A DNA stretch of 64,000 bases from Georgenia_B sunbinii (GTDB taxonomy: Bacteria; Actinomycetota; Actinomycetes; Actinomycetales; Actinomycetaceae), in NCBI RefSeq assembly GCF_036421855.1, contig NZ_JAZGOK010000004.1, one strand, 5' to 3'. The notes below the pieces were generated by a model that was not told the DNA's origin, searched no databases, and worked only from the letters and a program-made list of their open reading frames with translations. The first letter of the stretch is position 1, and every line of letters starts with the position of its first letter. Both the position numbers and the translations under genes were made by a program. This document shows positions 26,401 to 34,121 of this stretch, in pieces.

Positions 26401-27490
26401 CGACGCGGGCACCGACCCGGACGCCGGTACTGACCCGGACGCCGGTACGGACCCAGACGCGGGCACCGACCCGGATGCCGGTACGGACCCGGACGCTGGG
26501 ACTGACCCCGACGCGGGCACCGACCCGGATGCCGGTACGGACCCGGACGCTGGGACTGACCCCGACGCGGGCACCGACCCGGATGCTGGGACTGACCCCG
26601 ACGCGGGCACCGACCCGGATGCGGGTACGGACCCGGACGCCGGTACGGACCCCGACGCGGGCACCGACCCGGACGCGGGTACGGACCCGGACGCTGGCAC
26701 GGACCCCGACGCGGGCACCGACCCGGACGGCGACTACGCCCCCATCATCGTGGGCGCGCCGGACGAGGTCGCCGTGGGGGACACCATCACGGTCGAGGGC
26801 TCGGACTACGTCCCGGGCTCGACGGTGACGGTCGTCTACACCGACAGCGACGGCACCATCGTCGCGGAGCACCAGGTGACGGTCGGCGATGACGGCAGCT
26901 TCACGGACTCGCTCGTCGTGCCTGCCGGCACGCCGGTGGGCCCGCTGACGATCACTGCTGTCAGCGATGGCCTCGCGGCGTCTGACGTCGTCACGGTTGT
27001 CGACGCCGGTGCGGGTACCGACCCGGATGCGGGCACCGACCCGGACGCCGGTACGGACCCCGACGCGGGCGACTATGACCCGTCGGTCGACGCCTCGCCG
27101 GACCGTGTCGTCGTTGGTGACACGATCGAGATCGGCGGCTCGGGCTACGTCCCGGGTTCGACGATCACGGTGGTGTACACCGACAGCAACGGCGACGTCG
27201 TCGCTGAGCACACGGTCGTCGTCTCCGAGGACGGCAGCTTCAGCGACTCGCTGGTCGTCCCGGCCGGCACCGCGCTGGGCGCACTGACCGTCACCGCCAC
27301 CGGTGAGGGCCTCAGTGCCAGCGACACCGTGACGGTGGTGGCAGCGACGAGCCCGGCGCCGGCGCCGTCGTCGCCGTCGCTGCCGGTCACCGGCTTCGGT
27401 GGCCTGGCGATCGCGGCCATTGCCGCGATGGTCCTGATCGGTGGAGCCGCCGTGACCCTGTGGTCGCGGAAGCAGGCCGCCCGAGGCTGA
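23486..27490 (+). CDS. Choice-of-anchor G surface protein with DPDAGT stalk and LPVTG anchor
   Basis: 1334 residues from TTG 23486 (GAGGGGGA upstream). Order: Arg-rich signal peptide (1-38, ending ASGAVSA); choice-of-anchor G domain (about 45-540; ADLLGLDLLDVI, NSANIDASVLESLI); Ig-like repeat 1 (about 545-632); DAGTDP array 1 (633-848, 36 units); Ig-like repeat 2 (849-942); array 2 (943-1080, 23 units); Ig-like repeat 3 (1081-1172); short array 3 (1173-1195); Ig-like repeat 4 (1196-1285). It ends with an LPVTG sortase motif (1299-1303), a hydrophobic helix and a basic tail. Hence secreted by Sec and covalently linked to peptidoglycan. Ig repeats 2, 3 and 4 are close paralogues (VGDT, YVPGST, VVYTDS, DGSF-DSLVVP). 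Ligand unknown; no sortase nearby. Confidence 0.9.
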   Translation: MTARHAVRPPVRRWRRPLAAIAAGSLIAVAGASGAVSAPSDNSEAAAQLINADLLGLDLLDVIRTESGNPSDAGPNSANIDASVLESLIDLELPSIGLPLISDGTNGGLLDLGPSAAAGVLNGYAASPSATTSTAASGAVGADGVIDLDAGSSTDLARLDLTALLGQLELDGLTDLVLDEVSVALGALASRAEAADGEIEREYLLAGAELNVSSPLLGTLSDTLATTYDATGTLVEDSLNGLVGTGGLVDNALGLIDLPAITIPLLASVELDRPTATLDVTLPPLDDVLTTPISSPGELVTIDLSQGTIGVDIAKLLKGTEGEDLNGLDPNTSVLTDETIEAIVNGVATAVGTLLDSVNETVLTALHESELTVNAGGEATVLSGLASADLDIDISGTLAGFIGLEGAPAPTYGTVADLVIDLPLLPDVTIPAGDLINLVVEPLLASVTAALGPVLDTALTTQADVLANALTGVVDLVLEPLEPVLDGVLREIATITINEQPAVGDLGEDSATVRALAIDVLPGLLGGVGVDLASSTVRVSEIEAALSVSPDPVEIGAELTAEGESFTPEQPVTVTYTDSADTVIATSEDVVVDEDGAFTDVITVPENTAVGALTVSATDGTRTAVDTVEVIEGAGTDPDAGTDPDAGTDPDAGTDPDAGTDPDAGTDPDAGTDPDAGTDPDAGTDPDAGTDPDAGTDPDAGTDPDAGTDPDAGTDPDAGTDPDAGTDPDAGTDPDAGTDPDAGTDPDAGTDPDAGTDPDAGTDPDAGTDPDAGTDPDAGTDPDAGTDPDAGTDPDAGTDPDAGTDPDAGTDPDAGTDPDAGTDPDAGTDPDAGTDPDAGTDPDAGTDPDGDYDPAVVGAPDEVAVGDTVTVEGSDYVPGSTVTVVYTDSEGSIVGQNEGTVGDDGSFTDSLVVPVGTPLGPLTITAVSGDLSAADVVTVIEPDAGTDPDAGTDPDAGTDPDAGTDPDAGTDPDAGTDPDAGTDPDAGTDPDAGTDPDAGTDPDAGTDPDAGTDPDAGTDPDAGTDPDAGTDPDAGTDPDAGTDPDAGTDPDAGTDPDAGTDPDAGTDPDAGTDPDAGTDPDGDYAPIIVGAPDEVAVGDTITVEGSDYVPGSTVTVVYTDSDGTIVAEHQVTVGDDGSFTDSLVVPAGTPVGPLTITAVSDGLAASDVVTVVDAGAGTDPDAGTDPDAGTDPDAGDYDPSVDASPDRVVVGDTIEIGGSGYVPGSTITVVYTDSNGDVVAEHTVVVSEDGSFSDSLVVPAGTALGALTVTATGEGLSASDTVTVVAATSPAPAPSSPSLPVTGFGGLAIAAIAAMVLIGGAAVTLWSRKQAARG
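25382..26029 (+). repeat. First coding array: 36 units of 18 bp (DAGTDP)
   Basis: 648 bp of perfect 18-bp periodicity; the peptide is GAGTDP once and DAGTDP 35 times with no substitution. Synonymous positions vary (GAC/GAT, GCG/GCC/GCT, GGC/GGT/GGG, ACT/ACG/ACC, CCG/CCC). Such an array can change length by slippage without breaking the frame. Confidence 0.97.
26312..26725 (+). repeat. Second coding array: 23 units of 18 bp (DAGTDP)
   Basis: 414 bp, 23 uninterrupted DAGTDP units between Ig-like repeats 2 and 3. Same codon mosaic as array 1; blocks such as GACGCGGGCACCGACCCG recur in both arrays, suggesting exchange between them. Confidence 0.97.
27002..27070 (+). repeat. Third, short DAGTDP array
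   Basis: About 69 bp encoding DAG-AGTDP-DAGTDP-DAGTDP-DAG between Ig-like repeats 3 and 4: a minimal version of the two long arrays, perhaps the ancestral or contracted state. Confidence 0.9.
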
Positions 27491-27506
27491 TAGCGCCTGA
27501 GGCATG

Positions 27507-27552
27507 AACGTGGCCGTATGGCCCGGCAGCAGCCGGGCCATACGGCCACGTT
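27507..27552 (+). terminator. Strong hairpin after the surface protein gene
   Basis: Left arm 27507-27527 and right arm 27532-27552 are perfectly complementary over 21 bp around the 4-nt loop AGCA. It lies 16 bp after the stop. There is no T-run, but long T-less hairpins are common terminators in GC-rich actinobacteria. It separates the surface protein from the DUF5819 gene. Confidence 0.85.
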
Positions 27553-27577
27553 CGCCGTTGACCCGACGAAGGACGAC

Positions 27578-28375
27578 ATGCGTAGAAGTAACGGTCCCGC
27601 GGTGACCGGAGGCGAGATCCCGGTGACCCGCCGAGCACGCCTCGTGCTGTGGCCGCTCATCGCCGTGGCGCTGGTCCACACCCTGTTCATCGGGCTCTGG
27701 GTGGGGCCGAGCACACCGGTGAAGGAGGCGATCGGCGCCGACGTCGTCCGTAGCTACGTCATGCCGGTGTTCGACCAGAACTGGCGGATCTTCGCCCCGA
27801 CCCCGCGTCGCGCCGCCGTCGAGCTGGATGTCCGCGCCATGGTGCGTGACGCCGAGACCGGCGAGGAGCGGATCTCTGACTGGGTCCCTCTCGTCGACGG
27901 CGAGGACTCGCTCATCCGGGGCAACCCGTTCCCCCCACGGCTCTCGCTCGCCGCGCGCCGCGTGGCCAACCACCTCAACACCCGGATGGGTGACATGAGC
28001 GCTGGCCAGCGCACGCAGGCCGAGGCCAGCTACTTCACGACGCCGATCGCCGAGCTGCGCGAACGGCTGCTGGCGGTGGACGACGACGGCGCGGCCGGGG
28101 CGAGCACCGTCGACGGCTACCTGCGCTACGACTCCGTGGCGACGTCGCTGGCGACGTACTTCGCGGTCGCCACCTGGTCCGAGGAGACCACCCACGTGCA
28201 GTACCGCAGCTCGATCCGTTACACACCGTCGTTCAACGACCGCCACGAGCGGGACATCGACGACGCTGAGCGCACCTACCGCGAGTACGGCTGGCGGCCG
28301 GCGGCCGCCGTCACCGCGGAGACCGCCGCGCTGTTCGAGTCCTACCCGAACGCCATCCGAGAGGGCCTGGAATGA
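27578..28375 (+). CDS. DUF5819 family membrane-anchored protein
   Basis: 265 residues from ATG 27578 (GAAGGA upstream). An N-terminal membrane helix (about 20-42, LVLWPLIAVALVHTLFIGLW) is followed by a soluble domain with the DUF5819 signature PVFDQNWRIFAPTPR. The domain probably faces outward. Function unknown. It overlaps the HTTM gene by ATGA; this two-gene pairing is widely conserved in actinobacteria (family knowledge). The upstream in-frame frame starts inside the terminator and was rejected. Confidence 0.85.
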   Translation: MRRSNGPAVTGGEIPVTRRARLVLWPLIAVALVHTLFIGLWVGPSTPVKEAIGADVVRSYVMPVFDQNWRIFAPTPRRAAVELDVRAMVRDAETGEERISDWVPLVDGEDSLIRGNPFPPRLSLAARRVANHLNTRMGDMSAGQRTQAEASYFTTPIAELRERLLAVDDDGAAGASTVDGYLRYDSVATSLATYFAVATWSEETTHVQYRSSIRYTPSFNDRHERDIDDAERTYREYGWRPAAAVTAETAALFESYPNAIREGLE

Positions 28376-29427
28376 GCACGATCGTGTGGGCCCGCGACGG
28401 CGCACGCGACGCCGTCGGGTTCGTCGAGACCTGGCTGGTCGGCGCCAAGCGCGCGACCTACGGGCTGTCCGCCGCCCGGATCCTCGTCGGCGTCGCGCTG
28501 CTCGGCATCCTCGTCGCCAACTTCGGCACCCGCCACGCGGTGTGGGGCCCGGGCTCCAGCTGGATCGACGCCTACCGCCAGACGACCGGGTTCGACTCCC
28601 TCAGCGGCATCTTCGCGGGCGACAGCCCCATCGTCTTCACCCTCAAGTACCTCGCGCTCGCGCTGGTGGCGGTCGCCGTCATCGTCGGTTGGCGGACGCG
28701 GCTCGCCACCGCGGTGCTCGCGATCGGGATGACCGCGCTGGTGGAGCGCAACGGTCTCGTCGGGGACCAGGGGGACAACATCGCCCGGATCGGGCTGGTC
28801 CTCATGCTCTTCATGTCCACCGCCGAGCACTGGTCGCTGGACGCCCGGCGACGCCGGCGCTCGGCCCGCGCCGCTCGGACCGGGCTGCTCGGCGACGTGC
28901 TCGTCGGTCGGCCGGTGCTCCCGGCCTGGTTGACCAACCCGCTGCACAACGTCGCGCTCGTCGCGCTCGCGCTGCAGCTCTTCATCCTCTACACGGCGTC
29001 GGCCCTGTTCAAGGTGCAGGGCGAGCTGTGGCAGAACGGCACCGCCCTCTACTACCCGCTGAGCCTGCACGAGTACGGCGTCTTCCCGTGGCTGAACTCG
29101 CTGCTCACGCTCAACCCGGTGATGGTCACCGCCGCGACGTACTTCGCGGTCTTCGTCCAGCTGTTCTTCGCCATCGGGCTCCTGCACCCGGTGACCAGGC
29201 GGCTCGCGCTCGTCGGCGTCATCCTCATGCACGTCGGCATCGCGGTACTCATGGGCCTGCCGTGGTTCTCGCTCTCGATGATCGCGTTCGACGCGATCTT
29301 CGTGACCTCGGCGACCTGGCGCCGAGCCGAGGTCGGCGTCGCCGGCCGGATCGCTCAGCGCCGCGCGCGGAAGGCGGAACCCGACGGCGAGCCGCAGGTG
29401 GTCGACGGGTCCGTCACCACCGGATGA
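28372..29427 (+). CDS. HTTM-domain membrane protein (vitamin K carboxylase-like)
   Basis: 351 residues, about eight membrane helices. The HTTM region is recognisable by the amphipathic start (TYGLSAARILVGVALL), a helix ending in ERNGLVGDQGDNIARI, and ASALFKVQGELWQNGTALYYPL with a conserved Lys. HTTM is the membrane domain shared with vitamin K-dependent gamma-carboxylases; whether these bacterial forms carboxylate anything is unknown. The C-terminus is basic and cytoplasmic. Overlaps DUF5819 by ATGA. Confidence 0.88.
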   Translation: MSTIVWARDGARDAVGFVETWLVGAKRATYGLSAARILVGVALLGILVANFGTRHAVWGPGSSWIDAYRQTTGFDSLSGIFAGDSPIVFTLKYLALALVAVAVIVGWRTRLATAVLAIGMTALVERNGLVGDQGDNIARIGLVLMLFMSTAEHWSLDARRRRRSARAARTGLLGDVLVGRPVLPAWLTNPLHNVALVALALQLFILYTASALFKVQGELWQNGTALYYPLSLHEYGVFPWLNSLLTLNPVMVTAATYFAVFVQLFFAIGLLHPVTRRLALVGVILMHVGIAVLMGLPWFSLSMIAFDAIFVTSATWRRAEVGVAGRIAQRRARKAEPDGEPQVVDGSVTTG

Positions 29428-29441
29428 GCCACACTGGGGCG

Positions 29442-30923
29442 ATGAGTGCCGCGCGTGAGGTGACCGATGTCGTCGTCGTCGGCTCGGGTCCCAACGGGCT
29501 CGCGGCAGCGGTGACGATGGCCCGGGCCGGGCTCGGCGTCGTCGTCCTCGAGGCGCAGCCGACCGTCGGTGGCGGGGCGCGCACCGCGGACCTCGGGCTG
29601 GCCCCGGGCATCGAGCACGACCTCTGCTCCGCGGTGCACCCGCTGGCGACCTCGAGCCCGTTCTTCCGGGCCTTCGACCTCGTGGCCCGAGGTGTCGAGC
29701 TGCGGGCGCCCGCGATCTCCTACGCGCAACCGCTCGACGGCGGCCGGGCGGGGCTCGCCTACCGCGACCTCGAGCGGACGGTCGACAACCTCGGCCCGGA
29801 CGGAGACGCCTGGCGGCGGCTGTTCGGCCCGCTGGTACGGGACCTCGAGGCGGTGCTGGCCGTCTCGCTCGGCGACATGCGCGGCATCCCGGCTCCGCTG
29901 CGCAGCCCCGCTGGGGTGCGCGGTGCCGTCGCGTTCGGGCTGCGCGTCCTCGAGCAGGGGACGGCGCTGTGGAACCGGCCGTTCACCGCGGACGCCGCAC
30001 CAGCGCTCCTCACCGGTGTCGCGATGCACGCGATCTCCGCGCTGCCCGCGCTGGCACCGGCGGGCACCGCCCTCATGCTCGGCGCGCTGGCGCACCACGG
30101 CGGCTGGACGCTGCCGGTGGGTGGCTCGCAGGCGATCACCGACGCGCTCGTGGCCGACCTCGAGGCGCACGGCGGGCAGGTCCGCACCCGCCACCGGGTG
30201 GCGACGTGGGCCGAGCTGCCGCGGGCACGGGCGTACCTCCTCGACACCAGCCCGGGGGCCGCGGCGCAGATCTGGGGCGAGCGGCTACCGGCCGACGTCC
30301 GGCGCCGGCTGCGGCGCCACCGCCACGGCGATGCCGCGTCGAAGGTCGACTTCGTCCTCTCCGGGCCGGTGCCGTGGGCCGCGCCGGAGGTCGGCGGGGC
30401 GGCGACGGTGCACGTGGGCGGCACCCGGGAGGAGATGGCGGCAGCGGAGCTCGACGTCGCGCGCGGCGTGCACCCGCGACAGCCGGCGGTGCTGCTGTCC
30501 GACCCGACCGTCGCCGACCCGGGCCGCAGCCACGGCGGCCTGCGGCCGCTGTGGACCTACACCCACGTCCCGGCGGGTTCCACGCTCGACATGACCGAGG
30601 CCGTCACCGCGCAGATCGAGCGGTTCGCCCCGGGGTTCCGCGACCTCGTCGTCGCCTCGCGAGCCGTCCCGGCGGCCCGTCTCGCCGACACCAACGAGAG
30701 CTACGTCGGGGGAGACATTGCCGGTGGTGCGATGACGATGCCGCGGGTCGTCCTCGGTCCGACCGGCCGGTGGGACCCGTACCGGCTCGGCATCCCGGGG
30801 GTGTACCTGTGCTCGGCAGCCGCGCCACCGGCGCCTGGGGTGCACGGGATGAACGGCTGGCACGCCGCTCGTCGCGCGTTGCGTGACCGGTTCGGCCGTT
30901 CGGTGCCGTCGCTCGCACCGTAG
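29442..30923 (+). CDS. FAD-dependent oxidoreductase (phytoene desaturase-like)
   Basis: 493 residues. N-terminal dinucleotide-binding motif VVVVGSGPNGLAAAVTMARAG with Glu ending the second strand (VVVLEAQ), followed by GGGARTADL, the amine-oxidase/phytoene desaturase arrangement, and a C-terminal FAD contact GIPGVYLCSAAAPPAPGVHGMNGWHAA. ATG 29442 is chosen because CACACT ends 6 nt before it; ATG 29424, overlapping the HTTM stop (ATGA), would add six residues and is equally possible. Substrate unknown: no carotenoid genes are in the window. Confidence 0.86.
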   Translation: MSAAREVTDVVVVGSGPNGLAAAVTMARAGLGVVVLEAQPTVGGGARTADLGLAPGIEHDLCSAVHPLATSSPFFRAFDLVARGVELRAPAISYAQPLDGGRAGLAYRDLERTVDNLGPDGDAWRRLFGPLVRDLEAVLAVSLGDMRGIPAPLRSPAGVRGAVAFGLRVLEQGTALWNRPFTADAAPALLTGVAMHAISALPALAPAGTALMLGALAHHGGWTLPVGGSQAITDALVADLEAHGGQVRTRHRVATWAELPRARAYLLDTSPGAAAQIWGERLPADVRRRLRRHRHGDAASKVDFVLSGPVPWAAPEVGGAATVHVGGTREEMAAAELDVARGVHPRQPAVLLSDPTVADPGRSHGGLRPLWTYTHVPAGSTLDMTEAVTAQIERFAPGFRDLVVASRAVPAARLADTNESYVGGDIAGGAMTMPRVVLGPTGRWDPYRLGIPGVYLCSAAAPPAPGVHGMNGWHAARRALRDRFGRSVPSLAP

Positions 30924-30984
30924 GCGCCAGCGCGCAGCACAGCAGGTTCCGCGCCGTTGAGTGAGTAGCAGCAAGGAGAGCCAG

Positions 30985-31890
30985 ATGCCCAAGGTCTACG
31001 TGTTCACCGCCCCGGGCGGGCCGGAGAACCAGCAGCTCGTCGAGCGGCCGGCGCTGGTGCCCGGCGCGGGCGAGCTCGCGGTCGCGGTCCGGGCCGCCGG
31101 GGTCAATCCCGCGGACTGGAAGATCCGGGCCGGGCTGTTCGGCGCCACCAAGGTTCTGCCGGCCCCGCTGGGCCTCGAGCTGGCGGGGGTGGTCACCGCC
31201 GTCGGTCCGGGCGTCACCGGGGTCCGGATCGGCGACGCCGTGCTCGGGCCGCCCGCGCCCGGTGCTGGTGCGTTCGCCGAGCAGACCCTGGTGCGGGCCG
31301 CCGCCGTCGTGGCCAAGCCAGCCTCGATCGGCTTCGAGCCGGCGGCGACGCTGCCGATCGCCGGCACCACCGCCTATGACCTCGTCCACCAGGTGCCGCT
31401 CGGCCCCGGGCAGAGCGTGGTCGTCCTCGGTGCCGGCGGCGGTGTCGGACGGCTGGCGGTGCAGCTGGCCCGGGCACGGGGCGCCCGGGTGCTCGGAGTG
31501 GCGAGCGAGGCGAAGCGCCAGGTGGTCGAGAGCGCTGGGGCCGTCCACGTGCCGTCGGGCCCGCACGCCCCGCAGGCGGTACGGACGCTGCTGCCCGACG
31601 GCGCCGACCTCATCGTCGACCTCGTCGGTGGAGAGGTGCTGCGCTCGCTGGGCGCGGCGCTCGCCGCGACCGGGACCGTGGTGACCGCGGCGGACCCCGG
31701 CGTGGCGGCCGAGCTCGGCGGCAGCGGCCGGCAGCACCTGGACGGGACGCTCGCCGCCGTCGCGGCCGCGGCTGCGGCCGGCGTCGTCGACCCGCTGGTG
31801 ACCGCGGCCTTCCCGCTCGACCAGGCGGGCGCGGCGCTCGCGGCGGTCGAGGCTGGGCACACGGCGGGCAAGATCGTCATCGTGCCGTGA
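30985..31890 (+). CDS. NADPH:quinone reductase-like medium-chain dehydrogenase (zeta-crystallin type)
   Basis: 301 residues. GroES-like N-terminal part (AVRAAGVNPADWKIRAG) and Rossmann part with GAGGGVGRLAVQLARARG. No zinc ligands, as in the quinone oxidoreductase/YogA subgroup. ATG 30985 has AAGGAG at 30973-30978. The substrate is likely a quinone or alpha,beta-unsaturated carbonyl. It follows the FAD enzyme by 61 bp in the same direction. Confidence 0.9.
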   Translation: MPKVYVFTAPGGPENQQLVERPALVPGAGELAVAVRAAGVNPADWKIRAGLFGATKVLPAPLGLELAGVVTAVGPGVTGVRIGDAVLGPPAPGAGAFAEQTLVRAAAVVAKPASIGFEPAATLPIAGTTAYDLVHQVPLGPGQSVVVLGAGGGVGRLAVQLARARGARVLGVASEAKRQVVESAGAVHVPSGPHAPQAVRTLLPDGADLIVDLVGGEVLRSLGAALAATGTVVTAADPGVAAELGGSGRQHLDGTLAAVAAAAAAGVVDPLVTAAFPLDQAGAALAAVEAGHTAGKIVIVP

Positions 31891-31966
31891 GGTGAACGGG
31901 TAGACCGGCGTCGGCGACGTCGCTATAGGGTTTCGCGAGGCAGGCATCGACCAGGGAGGTAGCAGG

Positions 31967-32776
31967 GTGAGCGGGACCGTCCGGCTCCGGCAGGTCACTC
32001 TCGGCTCCGGGCCGGCGAAGATCGCCGCACCGCTGTGCGCGACGACGCCCGCGGACCTCCTGCGCGAGGCCGACGCCGTCGTCGCCGCCGGGGCCGACGT
32101 CGCGGAGTGGCGGATCGACTACCTCCTCGCCGCCCGCGGTCTCACCACTCCACCCGACGACCTTGTCACCGTCCTCGCCGGGCTGCGGGAGCGGCTCGGT
32201 GACATCCCGCTGCTGGCCACCGTGCGCACCGCCGCCGAGGGCGGCGAGGTCTCGCTGCGCGACGCCGAGCTCGGCGTCGTCGTTCGGGCGCTCATCGAGG
32301 CAGCTGGCGACGGCGTCGGTCACGACGCCGTCGACGTCGAGCTGGCCAGGGGCGAGGTGCTGCCCGACGCCGTGACGCGGGCCCACGAGCTCGGCGTCGT
32401 CGTCATCGCCTCGGCGCACCACTTCGACCGCACCCCGCCGCGCGCCGAGATGCTCGCCGAGCTCACCCGGATGGCCGAGGCAGGCGCCGACGTCGCCAAG
32501 CTCGCGGTGATGGCGCACGACCCGATGGACGTGCTGGAGCTCCTCGCGGCCACGCACGAGGCGACGCAGCGACTCGCTGTGCCGGTGATCACCATGGCGA
32601 TGGGTCCCGACGGTGTCGTCTCGCGGCTCGCCGGCGAGGTGTTCGGCTCGGTGCTTACCTTCGGCGCGGTCACCCGGGCGTCGGCGCCGGGGCAGGTCGA
32701 CGTCGCGCGGCTGCGAGATGCCGTGGCCCTGGTCCACGAGACCGGGCATACTCCCACCGACGTGAGTGGTGGGTAA
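31967..32776 (+). CDS. aroD: Type I 3-dehydroquinate dehydratase
   Basis: 269 residues. Converts 3-dehydroquinate to 3-dehydroshikimate. The Schiff-base Lys178 (AKLAVMAHD) and the general-acid/base His151 (SAHHFD) are both present, with the GADVAEWRIDYL strand near the N-terminus. GTG 31967 has AGGGAGGT 8 nt upstream, and TATAGG at about 31923-31928 could be its -10. Many actinobacteria carry a type II enzyme for the shikimate pathway; a type I enzyme in isolation may serve quinate/shikimate catabolism. Confidence 0.93.
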   Translation: MSGTVRLRQVTLGSGPAKIAAPLCATTPADLLREADAVVAAGADVAEWRIDYLLAARGLTTPPDDLVTVLAGLRERLGDIPLLATVRTAAEGGEVSLRDAELGVVVRALIEAAGDGVGHDAVDVELARGEVLPDAVTRAHELGVVVIASAHHFDRTPPRAEMLAELTRMAEAGADVAKLAVMAHDPMDVLELLAATHEATQRLAVPVITMAMGPDGVVSRLAGEVFGSVLTFGAVTRASAPGQVDVARLRDAVALVHETGHTPTDVSGG

Positions 32777-32822
32777 CCAGGACGCGTCGCCCCACCACCC
32801 GATCCACCATGAAGGACGCACC

Positions 32823-33590
32823 ATGACCCGCCCGGACGAGTTCACCGTCTACCAGGCGACCGACCGGGGGACACCGCCGCCGGTCCTCGAGCAGATGGCC
32901 GGGGCGCGGCCCGACCTGCGGCAGTTCGTCGCCGCAAACCCCTCGACGTCGCCGGAGGTGCTCGGCTGGCTGGGCAGCCTCGGTGACCCGGCGGTCGCGG
33001 CGGCGCTCGCCCGGCGCTCCGCCGGCTCGGCGACCGCCTGGGCGACTCCCGCGCAGCCCCCACCTCCGGCCGGTGGGCCGGCCCCGCATCCGTACGCCGC
33101 GCCCGGCGGCCCTCCGGCGCGGGCGGTCAACCTCCACGCCGCGGTCAACCCGTACGCGCCGCCGGCGGGCCAGGCCGCCGGTCCGCCCGCCGGGCAGCAC
33201 GGCTACGGCCCCCCGAGCCCCGCTCCCTTCGGCCAGCCGGGCGGTTACGTGCCGACGCCCGGGGACCTCGCGGCAACCGGGTACGGCTACCAGCCGCAGC
33301 CGACCGGCAACCGGAAGGGGCTCATCGCCGCGATCGTGATCGGTGCCGTCATCCTCGTCGGTGCGCTCGTGTTCGCCGCGACGAGCATCTTCTCCTCGCT
33401 GGAGACCACCACGCTGGGCGACGACCCCAGCCTCGACCTGCTGTGGGACGAGTGCGCGGGCGGTGACGCCGCCGCCTGCGACGACCTCTACTGGGAGTCC
33501 CCGCTCGGCTCGGACTACGAGGAGTTCGGTGACACCTGCGGCGACCGCCAGCCGGTCGGTACCGACCGGTGGTGCCGCGACGTCATGTGA
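32823..33590 (+). CDS. Variant leucine-rich repeat (LRV) membrane protein
   Basis: 255 residues. N-terminal LRV-like helical segment (about 15-62, RQFVAANPSTSPEVLGWLGSLGDPAVAAALARR), then a Pro/Gly/Ala/Tyr-rich linker (about 75-160), one membrane helix (about 163-186), and a C-terminal outside domain with Cys in WDECAGGDAAACDDLY and DTCGDRQP...RWC. The four Cys probably form two disulfides. This architecture recurs in actinobacteria; function unknown. ATG 32823 has AAGGA upstream; it begins 47 bp after aroD. Confidence 0.82.
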   Translation: MTRPDEFTVYQATDRGTPPPVLEQMAGARPDLRQFVAANPSTSPEVLGWLGSLGDPAVAAALARRSAGSATAWATPAQPPPPAGGPAPHPYAAPGGPPARAVNLHAAVNPYAPPAGQAAGPPAGQHGYGPPSPAPFGQPGGYVPTPGDLAATGYGYQPQPTGNRKGLIAAIVIGAVILVGALVFAATSIFSSLETTTLGDDPSLDLLWDECAGGDAAACDDLYWESPLGSDYEEFGDTCGDRQPVGTDRWCRDVM

Positions 33591-34038
33591 CCCGCCCGCC
33601 CGACCCGCCGGTAGTCCCGTAGTGCGCCTCGAGGGCCGCGACGATCGGGACGTCCGCCGGTAGCCAGGCCAGCTCGCCCCAGCGGCCGCGCGGCAGCCAG
33701 CGCAGCTCGTCGTGATCGGCCAGCGGCGCCGGCTCACCGGCGGCGAGGACGGCCGACCACACCCTCATCGTCAACCGGTCGTCGATCGGCCAGTCGCCCG
33801 CGCGGGGCCCGGGCAGGACATCGCCGAGAACGAGCCCGACGCCGAGCTCCTCGTCGATCTCCCGGTGCACCGCGGCCTCGGGCAGCTCGCCGGCCTCCAC
33901 CTTGCCGCCGGGAAGCTCCCAGCGTGCGACGAGAGCCGCGGGCGCGGAGCGTCGTGCCGCGAGCAGCCACGACGGCGTCGTGAGGTCGTCGAGGATGGCG
34001 GCGGCGACGACGAGACGGGTGCCGGGCACGCCCGTCAC
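33583..34038 (-). CDS. NUDIX hydrolase (MutT-like)
   Basis: 151 residues. The Nudix box GGKVEAGELPEAAVHREIDEELGV contains every invariant residue (Gx5Ex7REUxEExGU). Preceded by WELPGG, as in (8-oxo)dGTP pyrophosphatases. Short, with no extra domain. It overlaps the end of the LRV gene by 8 bp, tail to tail. GTG start; no clear ribosome binding site. Confidence 0.9.
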   Translation of the reverse strand: MTGVPGTRLVVAAAILDDLTTPSWLLAARRSAPAALVARWELPGGKVEAGELPEAAVHREIDEELGVGLVLGDVLPGPRAGDWPIDDRLTMRVWSAVLAAGEPAPLADHDELRWLPRGRWGELAWLPADVPIVAALEAHYGTTGGSGGRVT

Positions 34039-34121
34039 TTTACGCAGGCTTGCCTGTTCTGGAAGAGGAAGGGCCCGCGTGCCCGGACTGGCGCGGCGCG
34101 GCGGTCGGGGAGAATGGCCCG

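Noticed and set aside
25210..26718. Minus-strand VPASGS hexapeptide frames
   Set aside because: Reverse translation of the DAGTDP arrays; no ribosome binding site and no flanking domain.
23648..28405. Minus-strand open frame of 1585 codons across the surface protein
   Set aside because: Shadow of the repeat gene: the 18-bp arrays have no stop in several frames, giving artificial VRTG/ARVG repeats.
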